In this document: positions 18,976-26,461 of the stretch, piece after piece
Position numbering within the stretch: the stretch's first letter is position 1
Layout: every line of letters starts with the position of its first letter
From: Sphingobacteriales bacterium 46-32
GTDB lineage: Bacteria; Bacteroidota; Bacteroidia; Chitinophagales; Chitinophagaceae
Reading direction: 5' to 3'
NCBI GenBank assembly: GCA_001898485.1
Contig: MKTY01000027.1
Coordinates: 62,001 to 126,000, forward strand
DNA: 64,000 nucleotides
The notes under the pieces: model-generated
What the model was told of the DNA's origin: nothing
The model's database searches: none
Seen by the model: the letters and a program-made list of their open reading frames with translations, nothing else
Made by a program: the position numbers and the translations under genes

Positions 18976-19261
18976 ACAGAGAAATCGAAGGTTTCGGGTT
19001 TTGTAAAAAATGAGGCAGGCAATCAAAAAGGAGAGGTGCTTTTCCAGCTGCAAAGCAAGGCTGCTATTTTGAAGCAATTTTGAAGAAGGGTTGAATGGAA
19101 ATTGAAATTTGCAGGAGTGCCTGCCTGATTTGCGCAAACGTCATTGTTATACGAGTATGTTAGCCGATTATTTCGGATTCTAACTGTCCCGTCTGCGGCC
19201 ATGGACAGAACGCAGCGCGTCCCGACCGGATTTTATTTGCACCGTATGCCGGGATGAAATA

Positions 19262-20602
19262 TCACGAAATAGCAGGCTGGATACTACCGGGTTCTGTTTG
19301 CGGCTGCAGTAAAGCAGGTTTTGGAATTAACTCCTCCATTGGTGTCTGGCAAAACTGAACCGTTACGGTATGCCAGCCATTTTTAAAATTGTATTGAACA
19401 CAGAAATCGCTGACCGTACAGATCTGTTTCACGATCGAAAGCCCGAGTCCAATGCTATCGGCCGACTGATTACTTTTTTTGAATCGCTGAAACAGTTCTT
19501 CGGTCGGAATGACGGGCGGCAGACCAGTATTGCTGATCTGCAGATATTGATGTGTGAGTGTAAGTGTTACCGCACCATCTTTTACATTGTGGCGGATGGC
19601 GTTTAAAAGAAGATTGTTGACCAGAATCTCAGCCAGAGCGGGATGTATTTTGATGAGTACACTGCTGTCGATATGTGTACTGAGCCGCAGATTTTTCAGC
19701 GTCATACGGTCAGCAAACGCAGCAATGGCTTCGCGTGTGACACGACAAAAACGGAGTTCTTCATGCGTTGGAAATTCATGATTGTCGAGCCGGGTGAGCA
19801 GGGTGAGTGACCGGTTGATGCGGCTCAGCTTATCAATGGCATTTTGCATATCGGCAATAAGTTCGGCCTGGCCGCCATTAATATCGGTTTCTGTCAACAA
19901 TTCGATCTTGCTCTGAATCACTGCCAGCGGCGTTTGCAATTCATGCGAAGCATTTTCACTGAATTCTTTTACCGAAGCATAATCGGCCACTGCCTTATCG
20001 GTCATTGTTTGCAAAAACCCATTGAGCTCTTTAAACTCCCGCGTACTCGTGGGCGTCAGTTGCAGTTGCTCGCGCTGCTGCAGGCTGAAACCGCGGATCG
20101 CCTGCATGGCGTGCCGGAAGGGGCGCAGAATAAAACGGGAGAGGATACGACCGGTGATCGCTACCACGGCGATAATCATCAGCATCTTCCAGACCACTGC
20201 ATTCATCATGCCCTTAAGAATATCATCGGTTTTCGTGACGTAGTTGTAGGAAGAGACCTTGTACACCTGTCCGCCGATAGATGCATAGGAGTTGACACGT
20301 ACCAGGCATTCGTTGTGATCTGCTCCTTCTGGCTTATGCCAGGAACGGGTGATTTCCGGATTCTGAGCGGGAATGGGCTGATCTGTTTTGCTTACAACGA
20401 TAGGCAGTCCCTGTGAGGAATGCTCAGGTGTTTCGCCGCGTTGCAGTTGAGCGACAATATAGCTGTTGACGCCTTTGAGGCGTACGATCTCCGCATCATC
20501 AAGCCGCTTCTTAATACTGGTATAGGAAATATACATGCTGATGGGGGTTACCAGCAGTACTACGGCAATAAACCAGATAGATATTTTATTAAGCAGGCTC
20601 AT
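19262..20602 (-). CDS. sensor histidine kinase
   Basis: 446 residues. TM helices at about 8-28 and 135-155 enclose a periplasmic sensor of about 100 residues. HisKA has NASHELQTPLAVIQSK (phospho-His near 218). HATPase_c has the N box VNNLLLNAIRHN and the G box SIGLGLSIVKQI. It lies 9 bp behind its response regulator. The efflux operon begins 286 bp further downstream, so the pair is a candidate regulator of it (inference from position). Confidence 0.93.
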   Translation of the reverse strand: MSLLNKISIWFIAVVLLVTPISMYISYTSIKKRLDDAEIVRLKGVNSYIVAQLQRGETPEHSSQGLPIVVSKTDQPIPAQNPEITRSWHKPEGADHNECLVRVNSYASIGGQVYKVSSYNYVTKTDDILKGMMNAVVWKMLMIIAVVAITGRILSRFILRPFRHAMQAIRGFSLQQREQLQLTPTSTREFKELNGFLQTMTDKAVADYASVKEFSENASHELQTPLAVIQSKIELLTETDINGGQAELIADMQNAIDKLSRINRSLTLLTRLDNHEFPTHEELRFCRVTREAIAAFADRMTLKNLRLSTHIDSSVLIKIHPALAEILVNNLLLNAIRHNVKDGAVTLTLTHQYLQISNTGLPPVIPTEELFQRFKKSNQSADSIGLGLSIVKQICTVSDFCVQYNFKNGWHTVTVQFCQTPMEELIPKPALLQPQTEPGSIQPAIS

Positions 20603-20611
20603 GCGGCGGAA

Positions 20612-21301
20612 TCAGGCTTTTGTTTTAGCAACATTGAATTTATATCCTAATCCGTATACTGTTTCTATATAATCCATGCCATCGGCCGCACTGATTTTTT
20701 TGCGCAGGTTTTTGACATGCTGATATACAAAATCAAAATTAGATAAATTGTCGGTGTGGTCGCCCCAGAGATGATTGGCAATCGACTGGCGGGAGAGTAC
20801 CCTGTTTTTATTCACAAGAAAGTATAACAACAATTCAAATTCCTTACGTGTTACATCCAGTAGCGTTTCATTTACAGATACCTCCAGGGTGTCAGTATTC
20901 AGTGAAATTTCATTGAAGCTCACTTTATTGGAGCCATTTAGTTTTTTTCGCCGGAATACCGCTCGTACCCGCGCATGCAGCTCGGGCAGGTGAAAGGGTT
21001 TGGTGATATAATCATCGGCGCCTTCCTCCAGACCGGTGACTTTATCGTCGAGCGCATTCTTTGCAGAAATGATCAGTACACCGCTGCTGATCTTATCGCG
21101 GCGGATGAGTTTCAGCAGTTCCAGTCCATTATTGTCGGGCAGCATGATGTCGAGCAGGATGCAGTCGTACGAGTTGAGACTCAGTTTCTCAGCCGCCTCC
21201 TCAAAATTGCCGGCCCACTCACAGATATACCGCTCACCTTCCAGGTAATAAAGCATACTCTGGGCAAGTTCCCGGTTATCTTCCACAATAAGGATCTTCA
21301 T
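20612..21301 (-). CDS. OmpR/PhoB-family response regulator
   Basis: 229 residues. The receiver domain has phospho-acceptor Asp51 (CILLDIMLP), Lys101 in YITKPFH and the acidic pair ED (7-8). A winged-helix Trans_reg_C domain covers about 130-225 (RKEFELLLYFLVN, YIETVYGLGYKF). A TACCTTTG box lies 7 nt before the ATG. It is partner of the downstream kinase and DNA-binding. Confidence 0.95.
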   Translation of the reverse strand: MKILIVEDNRELAQSMLYYLEGERYICEWAGNFEEAAEKLSLNSYDCILLDIMLPDNNGLELLKLIRRDKISSGVLIISAKNALDDKVTGLEEGADDYITKPFHLPELHARVRAVFRRKKLNGSNKVSFNEISLNTDTLEVSVNETLLDVTRKEFELLLYFLVNKNRVLSRQSIANHLWGDHTDNLSNFDFVYQHVKNLRKKISAADGMDYIETVYGLGYKFNVAKTKA

Positions 21302-21308
21302 ACTGCCG

Positions 21309-21316
21309 CAAAGGTA
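21309..21316 (-). promoter_or_regulatory. -7 box of the two-component operon
   Basis: The reverse strand reads TACCTTTG, an exact match to TAnnTTTG, 7 nt before the response regulator ATG. Confidence 0.5.
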
Positions 21317-21400
21317 CGGAGGGAATTTTGAGGGAAAGTTGAAGGAAGTTATAGGTATTAAGTGAAAGGTAGAAGGTATATGGTGTAAGGTATAAGATTT

Positions 21401-21702
21401 GTAGGCCCGCCATGCCTGGCGGGCCTACAAGGTGAAAGGTTGGTGGGAGAAGGTGGAAGAAGGCATAATGATTTGTAGGCCCGCCATGCCTGGCGGGCCT
21501 ACAAGGTGAAAGGTTGATGGGAGAAGGTGGAAGAAGGCATAATGATTTGTAGGCCCGCCATGCCTGGCGGGCCTACAAGGTGAAAGGTTGATGGGAGAAG
21601 GTGGAAGAAGGTATAATGATTTGCCGGCCCGCCATGCCCGGCGGGCCTACAAGGTGAAAGGTTGATGGGAGAAGGTGGAAGAAGGCATAATGATTTGCCG
21701 GC
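21401..21702. repeat. 74-bp tandem repeat, four full copies plus a partial, each with a long palindrome
   Basis: Repeat units begin at 21401, 21475, 21549 and 21623, with a fifth truncated start at 21697; the spacing is exactly 74 bp. Each full unit carries a 14-bp inverted repeat around GTAGGCCCGCC with a 4-nt loop, followed by a purine-rich stretch of the AAGGTGAAAGGT type. The fourth copy has changed both palindrome arms in part (TTGCCGGCCCGCC), the first three are nearly identical. The array fills the 417-bp gap between the DUF4199 gene and the response regulator. Confidence 0.95.
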
Positions 21703-21718
21703 CTTAAACCCTCTGCCT

Positions 21719-22228
21719 TTAACCCTCCACCTTTTTTCTCTTAAGAATAAACGCGCTTACCAGGGCCACGATGAGTCCAACAGGTAATACTTCCGAATAG
21801 GTAATGAGGATGGTAAACAGCGGATTTTTGTACATCTCTTTAAAATCGGCCATTTCTTTGGTTTTGGCCGCCAGTTCCGCAGCAGCGGTATTTTTCAACA
21901 CATGCCGGGTGTATACATCCATGAAATCAGGAACGAACTGGTAATAGTAAAAAAGCCAGACAGCCACATAAATGGTCGATGCAATGAAAGCGATCAATGC
22001 ACCGGTAGTAAAGGCTTTGCCGAAACTGATATAACCACCCAGTTGTTTGTTGCGGTAGTTCCGGACACCAAAAAAGATCAGGGAAAAAACAACAACCATC
22101 GCCGCATAGCCCAGCACATCATTGCCTTTAAAATCTGGATTGTTGTACAGCATATTGACCATTACGAATATGTTGATACTCATAATGATACCCAGGATGA
22201 GGCTAAAGATCAGGACAGTTTTTCTCAT
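21719..22228 (-). CDS. DUF4199 membrane protein
   Basis: 169 residues from the ATG at 22228. A longer reading from a TTG at 22255 would start inside the promoter box, so it was rejected. Four hydrophobic helices are visible (about residues 6-26, 37-54, 70-93 and 138-160). GVRNYRNKQLGGYISFGKAF is the DUF4199 signature between TM2 and TM3. Inner membrane; function unknown. The C-terminal KRKK is cytosolic. Confidence 0.85.
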   Translation of the reverse strand: MRKTVLIFSLILGIIMSINIFVMVNMLYNNPDFKGNDVLGYAAMVVVFSLIFFGVRNYRNKQLGGYISFGKAFTTGALIAFIASTIYVAVWLFYYYQFVPDFMDVYTRHVLKNTAAAELAAKTKEMADFKEMYKNPLFTILITYSEVLPVGLIVALVSAFILKRKKVEG

Positions 22229-22252
22229 TTGATTTTCGTTTTGTGGTTGACC

Positions 22253-22260
22253 CAAAACTA
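22253..22260 (-). promoter_or_regulatory. -7 box of the DUF4199 gene
   Basis: The reverse strand reads TAGTTTTG, an exact TAnnTTTG match, about 25 nt before the ATG at 22228. It decides the start of the gene. Confidence 0.5.
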
Positions 22261-22284
22261 AAAGCCGTGTGATATCAACCGCTC

Positions 22285-22332
22285 ATACTTTAGTACCAAA
22301 ATAGGCTTTTGCGGAAAATTATACTTTAGTAC
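22285..22332. promoter_or_regulatory. two direct 12-bp repeats upstream of the DUF4199 promoter, possible operator
   Basis: ATACTTTAGTAC occurs at 22285-22296 and 22321-22332, 36 bp apart. Each copy is close to a palindrome. They lie just upstream of the -7 box and just downstream of a LuxR-type regulator gene, so regulator binding is a plausible but untested reading. Confidence 0.4.
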
Positions 22333-22339
22333 TTGGCTT

Positions 22340-22831
22340 TTATTGTATGATATTCAATCGTTTAGCTTTTTCAATCGCCTGGGTACGGCTTTTTACATCC
22401 ATCTTGAAGTAAAGGTTGGAAACATGGGTCTTGATGGTGCTGAGCGAAAGAAACAGGTTGCCGGCCAGGTCGGCATTGCTGTAACCTTTGGCTAAAAGCT
22501 GCAGTATTTCATACTCACGGCTGCTCAGATTGAGCTTTTCCAGTTCTTTCTGATTTATCGAAAATGCTGCCGGCCCGGGCACATAAATTTCTTTTTTGAC
22601 GATCACTGTTTCGGTGATGGTTTCAATTTTCGGTTTTACGAGCTGTGTAGCCACCCAGATGCCGAGGATGGTAAAAAAGACGGCGATGAGTCCGATATAA
22701 ATCTCGATCGAATTATCGACGATCAGGAATTTCCATTGCAGCCATTTCAGCAAAAAAACCAGCACGGCCAGCAGGCTGCCATACAGCATCAGAGATTTGT
22801 ACTGGGAAAATATGGATTTAAGATAATTCAT
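22340..22831 (-). CDS. membrane-anchored LuxR-type transcription regulator
   Basis: 163 residues from the ATG at 22831; a TTG at 22873 is the only upstream alternative. Two TM helices (about residues 15-33 and 41-61) are followed by a linker and a C-terminal GerE/LuxR helix-turn-helix (LNLSSREYEILQLLAKGYSN, STIKTHVSNLYFKM). There is no receiver domain, so the input is probably at the membrane. Its promoter region lies within about 100 bp of the left dif-like site of the integrated element, so integration may have changed its upstream DNA. Confidence 0.85.
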   Translation of the reverse strand: MNYLKSIFSQYKSLMLYGSLLAVLVFLLKWLQWKFLIVDNSIEIYIGLIAVFFTILGIWVATQLVKPKIETITETVIVKKEIYVPGPAAFSINQKELEKLNLSSREYEILQLLAKGYSNADLAGNLFLSLSTIKTHVSNLYFKMDVKSRTQAIEKAKRLNIIQ

Positions 22832-22932
22832 GTCCGGAGCTTCAAAAATGCGACAATTGCTGAAGTTGACCAATCAGGCCGGCTAAATTAATTCCCAGAG
22901 GACTATTGTACAGCCAAGACCGGGTATTATTT

Positions 22933-22961
22933 TTTTCCTATAATTTATATTACTGTTAAAT
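22933..22961 (+). other. left dif-like attachment site
   Basis: XerC-type arm TTTTCCTATAA, centre TTTATA, XerD-type arm TTACTGTTAAAT. The XerD arm carries one extra base compared with canonical TTATGTTAAAT, so it is probably the element-derived half, while the XerC arm and centre match the right site. Confidence 0.8.
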
Positions 22962-23063
22962 AGGAGCGTGGGGGAGGGGAAGTACAGCGCAATGTTAAAA
23001 ACAAAATCAGGTACTTGCAAAATTGACTTATTCACAGTATGTTAGCAACCTAAACCACCTTTT

Positions 23064-23273
23064 ATGAAAAATTGGCAATTCGCAATAATAGCTATACTGG
23101 CCCTACTCCTTATATCTGGAATCAATAACTACCTATCAAAACCATCACTAGAGGAGATTAAATACAAAGCCCAGCAAGACAGTATAAGAGAAGCCAAAAT
23201 GATAAAAGAGATAATGGAAGAACAACGAAAAGAAAGGGCTGAAAAACTAAAACAGTCACCAATGGTCAATTAA
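23064..23273 (+). CDS. small membrane-anchored protein, only forward gene of the element
   Basis: 69 residues. An N-terminal hydrophobic helix (FAIIAILALLLISGI) is followed by a charged helical tail (KMIKEIMEEQRKERAEKLK), probably a coiled coil. A TTGAC and TATGTTAG pair upstream (about 23026-23051) could be its promoter. It lies next to the left attachment site and opposite to all other element genes, a position used in many prophages for lysogeny or exclusion functions. No family recognised. Confidence 0.6.
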   Translation: MKNWQFAIIAILALLLISGINNYLSKPSLEEIKYKAQQDSIREAKMIKEIMEEQRKERAEKLKQSPMVN

Positions 23274-23403
23274 CCACAAATGGGCATTGCGGGGTTCCGC
23301 CCCCGCACGACGGCCCGGGTATCGCCCCCGGGAGGACGGGTTTTTCATAGGGGGTTCCCGGCAAGCCGTTTTTAACGCCTATTTGTGGCCCTGCGGGCAT
23401 TGC
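23274..23403. other. GC-rich, highly structured noncoding segment of the element
   Basis: CCACAAATGGGC (23274-23285) pairs with GCCTATTTGTGG (23377-23388) with one mismatch. Inside are two smaller hairpins, GCGGGG/CCCCGC and CCCGGG/CCCGGG, and the direct repeat GGGCATTGC occurs at 23282 and 23395. A reverse-strand ORF across it is proline/glycine shadow sequence. Candidate replication origin or packaging signal. Confidence 0.5.
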
Positions 23404-23416
23404 TCTCAAAAATAAT

Positions 23417-23440
23417 AATAGGCCCCGATTGGGGCCTATT
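23417..23440 (-). terminator. intrinsic terminator of the late (structural) operon
   Basis: Perfect 10-bp stem AATAGGCCCC / GGGGCCTATT with loop GATT. On the reverse strand it is followed by ATTATTTTT. It lies about 25 bp after the last late gene. Confidence 0.85.
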
Positions 23441-23464
23441 TCGCTTTCTGCCTCGATCGCAGGA

Positions 23465-23932
23465 CTATATATCACCCACCTTTTCAAGCACTAGAACCTG
23501 AAACGTGTAATCAGTAGTCCATTCCTCACCACCTGCAGGGCCGGCCTGGCTTGGCCTCCAATAATAATTACCCGGGAGAAGGCAGAGATCGGTATAATCC
23601 AGCTTCATACCATCGAGAGATAACCCCCAGGCACCAAAGACAGATATAGCCGGATACTGTCTGTACGGCTCACTTTGACCCTTATTATAGAAAAAACTAT
23701 TACTACCGGCGAATGTGCCATAAAAACCAGATTCAGCACCCTGAACTAATGGACCTTCAGCGGGCAGCATTGCCCCATAAGCCAGCGGTATCACGGGTTT
23801 GTCAGGCCTGAGCAATATCCGCCATCCCTCAATCATATCATACTGCAAAGGGCAGGGAATGAGTTTAAAACGATACTCAGGCAACAGTTTGTAATCAGGC
23901 AACGAATCGCCCATCAATTTTTCAATGTTCAT
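23465..23932 (-). CDS. putative virion or host-recognition protein of the element
   Basis: 155 residues, no signal or TM helix, beta-rich and aromatic (ESGFYGTFAGSNSFFYN, GNYYWRPSQAGPAGGEEW). It is the last gene of the late operon, 5 bp after its neighbour. I recognise no family. The composition fits a surface-exposed beta protein such as a spike, but this is inference. Confidence 0.55.
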   Translation of the reverse strand: MNIEKLMGDSLPDYKLLPEYRFKLIPCPLQYDMIEGWRILLRPDKPVIPLAYGAMLPAEGPLVQGAESGFYGTFAGSNSFFYNKGQSEPYRQYPAISVFGAWGLSLDGMKLDYTDLCLLPGNYYWRPSQAGPAGGEEWTTDYTFQVLVLEKVGDI

Positions 23933-23937
23933 TGTTT

Positions 23938-24495
23938 TTATTTTAAATTGTTACGGATAAAAGAAGGGAGGCCTGTATACTGCGCATTAGACAAATATGA
24001 CTTCATATCAGCAGCCAAACTTTTACCCTTCGAAGTAAAATTCAAAGAAGTAAGACCTCCCCCAAATTCAAACTGCGCATTATACATGTTATATAGATCA
24101 CTCACCTTACGCACATCAGAAGCATTACGACACTGGTAAATGTACCTTATCGCTTCTTCCTCATCTTCGTCAAGCTTCCACTTAACATAAGCCTTTTGGC
24201 CTAAAATATAACGCCACTCAAAATCAAAGAAAGCAGTGCTAATGCCTTGGGCTATATCCTTAAGCTGTTGCAGAGTATTGGAAGCAGCAGATTCGTCAAC
24301 ACCATCTTCTGTCATGATATCTTTTATAACCTGATCATCATAACGGTTCTGATCAATGTATTTTTTATCGCGCTTCACTTTACGAACAACAACAAAAACA
24401 ATAGCAGCTGGCACCAAAAAAACCAGTACCTGAAAAATCTTTGATTCCGACCACATACGCCAGAACCATGATTGATTGTTATTTTTGGAAGCCAT
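23938..24495 (-). CDS. membrane-anchored protein of the element
   Basis: 185 residues. Short basic N-terminus, one TM helix (about 20-39, IFQVLVFLVPAAIVFVVVRK), then a soluble helical domain with an acidic centre (KLDEDEEEAIRYIYQCRN). The start overlaps the upstream gene by 17 bp. Likely virion membrane or assembly protein by position; no recognised family. Confidence 0.6.
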   Translation of the reverse strand: MASKNNNQSWFWRMWSESKIFQVLVFLVPAAIVFVVVRKVKRDKKYIDQNRYDDQVIKDIMTEDGVDESAASNTLQQLKDIAQGISTAFFDFEWRYILGQKAYVKWKLDEDEEEAIRYIYQCRNASDVRKVSDLYNMYNAQFEFGGGLTSLNFTSKGKSLAADMKSYLSNAQYTGLPSFIRNNLK

Positions 24496-24805
24496 ACAAA
24501 TCGGTTTTTGAAGTTTTGATTAATAATTCCCCTTCTATACTGGGTAACGTTTCTGAAGCCGCTATAAGTTCCGACCGCTTAACCTCCTGTACCAATACGC
24601 CCTTATCATTGATAATCGGTATTCCATCACTAGCTGAAACTTTTATACCGGCTGTAGAAACTTCTACGGGTTCAGCATTAGATTCAGGTACAGGAGCCGG
24701 TTCCGGTAATTCATCTTTCTTTTTTCCGAAGATGCTGTAAACAACAAAAGCAACCGGAAATAAAAGCAGTACAATAACTGCTACTATTATTTTACCACTA
24801 CGCAT
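24479..24805 (-). CDS. membrane-anchored protein with Pro/Glu-rich linker
   Basis: 108 residues. N-terminal TM helix (KIIVAVIVLLLFPVAFVVYSIF), basic stop-transfer KKK, a linker rich in P and E (ELPEPAPVPESNAEP), then a small soluble domain. The ATG is preceded by a perfect AGGAGG, unusual for this phylum. The start overlaps the stop of the slipped-frame lysin product (24798) by 8 bp. Function unknown. Confidence 0.6.
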   Translation of the reverse strand: MRSGKIIVAVIVLLLFPVAFVVYSIFGKKKDELPEPAPVPESNAEPVEVSTAGIKVSASDGIPIINDKGVLVQEVKRSELIAASETLPSIEGELLIKTSKTDLYGFQK

Positions 24806-24822
24806 ATTTCCTCCTTTTCTTT

Positions 24823-25359
24823 TTACGAGTTAATAAATACGTCAGTCCGGATATCACGACTGCAATAAGGGCAATAGCAATCCATAATCCCGATTTTTTT
24901 TTTGCCGGTTACTGTAACCGGTTCCAAAATATCAGACATTGATTCGAGCCACTTAGACAATGCAGCTGTATATACAGACTGGTCGCCCCCATAGTAGCTC
25001 TTTTGTTTAAGCCACATAGCAAAATCAGCGGGGGACTTAATTGCAGACCAGTTGATACCATTATAAGCGTAAAGATGCAACACATCTTTTACACTATCTT
25101 CCAAAGAAGCATAGGACGCGTAAGGAGTTGTACCCTCACTGGCAGGTGCAGCAGTACCTGGCCCCTGTATGTATGGAGACTTACGTACGCTGGGCATTTT
25201 CATACCAAAAGCGTTTTTGTTTTTCTGATACACATTGCTTGAAAAATTTGCACTTTCATGCATAGCCTGTGCGGCTAGCAGCTTTTGCGCATAGAAAGGT
25301 ATTTTAGCACTGGCTGCAGTACTTAATACCCGGATTGCGTCATCCTTTATTAGAGCCAT
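24823..25359 (-). CDS. peptidoglycan hydrolase (glucosaminidase/lysozyme-like) of the element
   Basis: 178 residues in the zero frame. The start ATG at 25359 (MALIKDD) was preferred to 25410, whose extra residues overlap the previous gene. The domain (about 1-135) has AQAMHESANFSS, with the likely catalytic Glu, then NKNAFGMKMP, SYASLEDSVKDVL and the YYGG turn, as in GH73-type glucosaminidases. It would open the cell wall on entry or exit. After VTVTG the gene runs through ten As (24894-24903). The zero frame ends in a Cys-rich tail, while skipping one A gives a TM helix and basic tail ending at 24798 (186 residues). Confidence 0.8.
   Translation of the reverse strand: MALIKDDAIRVLSTAASAKIPFYAQKLLAAQAMHESANFSSNVYQKNKNAFGMKMPSVRKSPYIQGPGTAAPASEGTTPYASYASLEDSVKDVLHLYAYNGINWSAIKSPADFAMWLKQKSYYGGDQSVYTAALSKWLESMSDILEPVTVTGKKKIGIMDCYCPYCSRDIRTDVFINS
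24894..24903 (-). other. A10 slippage tract near the 3' end of the lysin gene
   Basis: Ten As on the coding strand. With nine, the frame continues SGLWIAIALIAVVISGL, a TM helix, then LLTRKKKRRKYA and a TAG that overlaps the ATG of the next gene by 8 bp. With ten, the tail is CYCPYC-like and stops at 24823. Either transcriptional slippage makes two products or the homopolymer length is a sequencing error. Confidence 0.7.
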
Positions 25360-25501
25360 TTTTGTTTTGTTTGTGCAACCTCCACTGAAACCAGCCGGTA
25401 GTAATTGCAATACCCAGCTGTATCAATAATTCAAGGTGCGTGTTTGTGAATTGAATTTGACAAAGAGAAATGCCGGTCATGCCGGCCATCAGGTTTTTCA
25501 T
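25340..25501 (-). CDS. 53-residue membrane protein of the element
   Basis: Small ORF with one TM helix (LELLIQLGIAITTGWF) and basic C-terminus (RLHKQNKNGSNKG). Its ATG overlaps the stop of the previous gene (ATGA), and its end overlaps the lysin start by 20 bp, which supports a translated, coupled gene. A holin-like role is possible from position only. Confidence 0.55.
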   Translation of the reverse strand: MKNLMAGMTGISLCQIQFTNTHLELLIQLGIAITTGWFQWRLHKQNKNGSNKG

Positions 25502-25659
25502 TGTATATTGCTTTCTTCGTTTTTTACCTGATCTTTCTTAGTTACGTAACCTTCTATCTTATCAGCTGCATATCCAATGATATCGACCACGATAAGAATA
25601 AGGCCTGCGTACTTTACAACAGCGCGGAGCGCAGTAACAAACTTTAAAACTCCTTTCAT
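25498..25659 (-). CDS. 53-residue membrane protein of the element
   Basis: Small ORF beginning MKGVLKFVTALRAVVKY, with a TM helix (AGLILIVVDIIGYAA) and a charged tail (KKDQVKNEES). It is ATGA-coupled to the next gene and 9 bp from the previous. No family recognised. Confidence 0.55.
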   Translation of the reverse strand: MKGVLKFVTALRAVVKYAGLILIVVDIIGYAADKIEGYVTKKDQVKNEESNIQ

Positions 25660-25668
25660 TGTTTACTT

Positions 25669-25782
25669 TTAATGGTTAGGTAATAAGTCCTTAAAAAAGT
25701 TTTTTGCCTTCGTAGTAAGGACAATGTAGGTAACAACAACGGCGGCAACTGCGCCGCCGATGAAGAATAGGAACGATTTCAC
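25669..25782 (-). CDS. 37-residue membrane protein of the element (GTG start)
   Basis: Tiny ORF (MKSFLFFIGGAVAAVVV...). Most of it is one TM helix, with a short basic/amphipathic end (KAKNFFKDLLPNH). The GTG start overlaps the TGA of the previous gene. Size and shape resemble minor virion membrane peptides, but no homologue is known to me. Confidence 0.45.
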   Translation of the reverse strand: MKSFLFFIGGAVAAVVVTYIVLTTKAKNFFKDLLPNH

Positions 25783-25931
25783 TGTTTACTTTTTTTATTA
25801 TAATCAGGAGAGCCGCCGCCAGCGGGTACGGATGGATTTTTAGGATTGGATTTTACCACCGGATCAGAACCTATACCGCGCATTGTTAGCATTGTGGCCA
25901 ACATGGCTACACTTAAAACCAAAACTAGCAT
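25779..25931 (-). CDS. 50-residue membrane protein of the element
   Basis: MLVLVLSVAMLATMLTM forms an N-terminal TM or signal helix, followed by a Pro/Gly-rich tail (NPSVPAGGGSPDYNKKSKQ). It is coupled to the next gene through GTGA. No family recognised. Confidence 0.5.
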   Translation of the reverse strand: MLVLVLSVAMLATMLTMRGIGSDPVVKSNPKNPSVPAGGGSPDYNKKSKQ

Positions 25932-25988
25932 GACACTTTACTGTTAGGAGAAGGCCGGCAGGCCGGCCCTCACTGATTAATAATTTTG

Positions 25989-26459
25989 TTAACGGTTTTT
26001 ACGCCGGAAATAAGGGCCAACGTAGCCACCGGAACCACCATTGGGAGACATGACTATACCCAGATCATTGATATACACACGCTTTTTTTCGTGATGGTAC
26101 AGGGCATTGTACAACTGCACGCCATGGGGGCCGGTGACTTTCACCGTCCAGTTTTCCCACGTCTGGCCGCTACGAGACGTTGTCCGCTTAGTCTTCTTAT
26201 TCGGCCCGGCGATGAATGCACGCATCCCATGCGTTTTATCGAATTTCCACCCACGTACATGCGGCCTTTCCTGATCACCATTCGAGTAGCCGAATTTGCA
26301 CCCGGAATGCTTCTTTTGCTGGCGCTGCTGTGGGCGATAATTTCCACCACGATTAAAGCCGCGATTGTAACCACCGCCGCCATTATTCCAACCATTGCTT
26401 CGGTAAGGGCTGAACCCGTAACGATTTCCATAACCGTTGTATTGATTGTTGTAAGACAT
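25989..26459 (-). CDS. Gly/Asn/Arg/Tyr-rich element protein, possible nucleic-acid binding or minor virion protein
   Basis: 156 residues. The first about 50 are low-complexity and strongly basic (GFNRGGNYRPQQRQQKK). The remainder is an ordered domain (VRGWKFDKTHGMRAFIAGP, ENWTVKVTGPHGVQLYNALY). The stop and start of this gene and the next upstream are 2 bp apart. RGG-like content suggests genome binding, but this is inference. Confidence 0.55.
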   Translation of the reverse strand: MSYNNQYNGYGNRYGFSPYRSNGWNNGGGGYNRGFNRGGNYRPQQRQQKKHSGCKFGYSNGDQERPHVRGWKFDKTHGMRAFIAGPNKKTKRTTSRSGQTWENWTVKVTGPHGVQLYNALYHHEKKRVYINDLGIVMSPNGGSGGYVGPYFRRKNR

Positions 26460-26461
26460 GG

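Noticed and set aside
21401-21702. CRISPR array
   Set aside because: The 74-bp units are repeated over their full length with no variable spacers, and no cas genes are nearby.
23266-23487. 73-residue reverse ORF at the left end of the element
   Set aside because: It runs across a perfect terminator hairpin and a GC-rich structured region, and its Pro/Gly/Cys-rich composition is that of a structural shadow.
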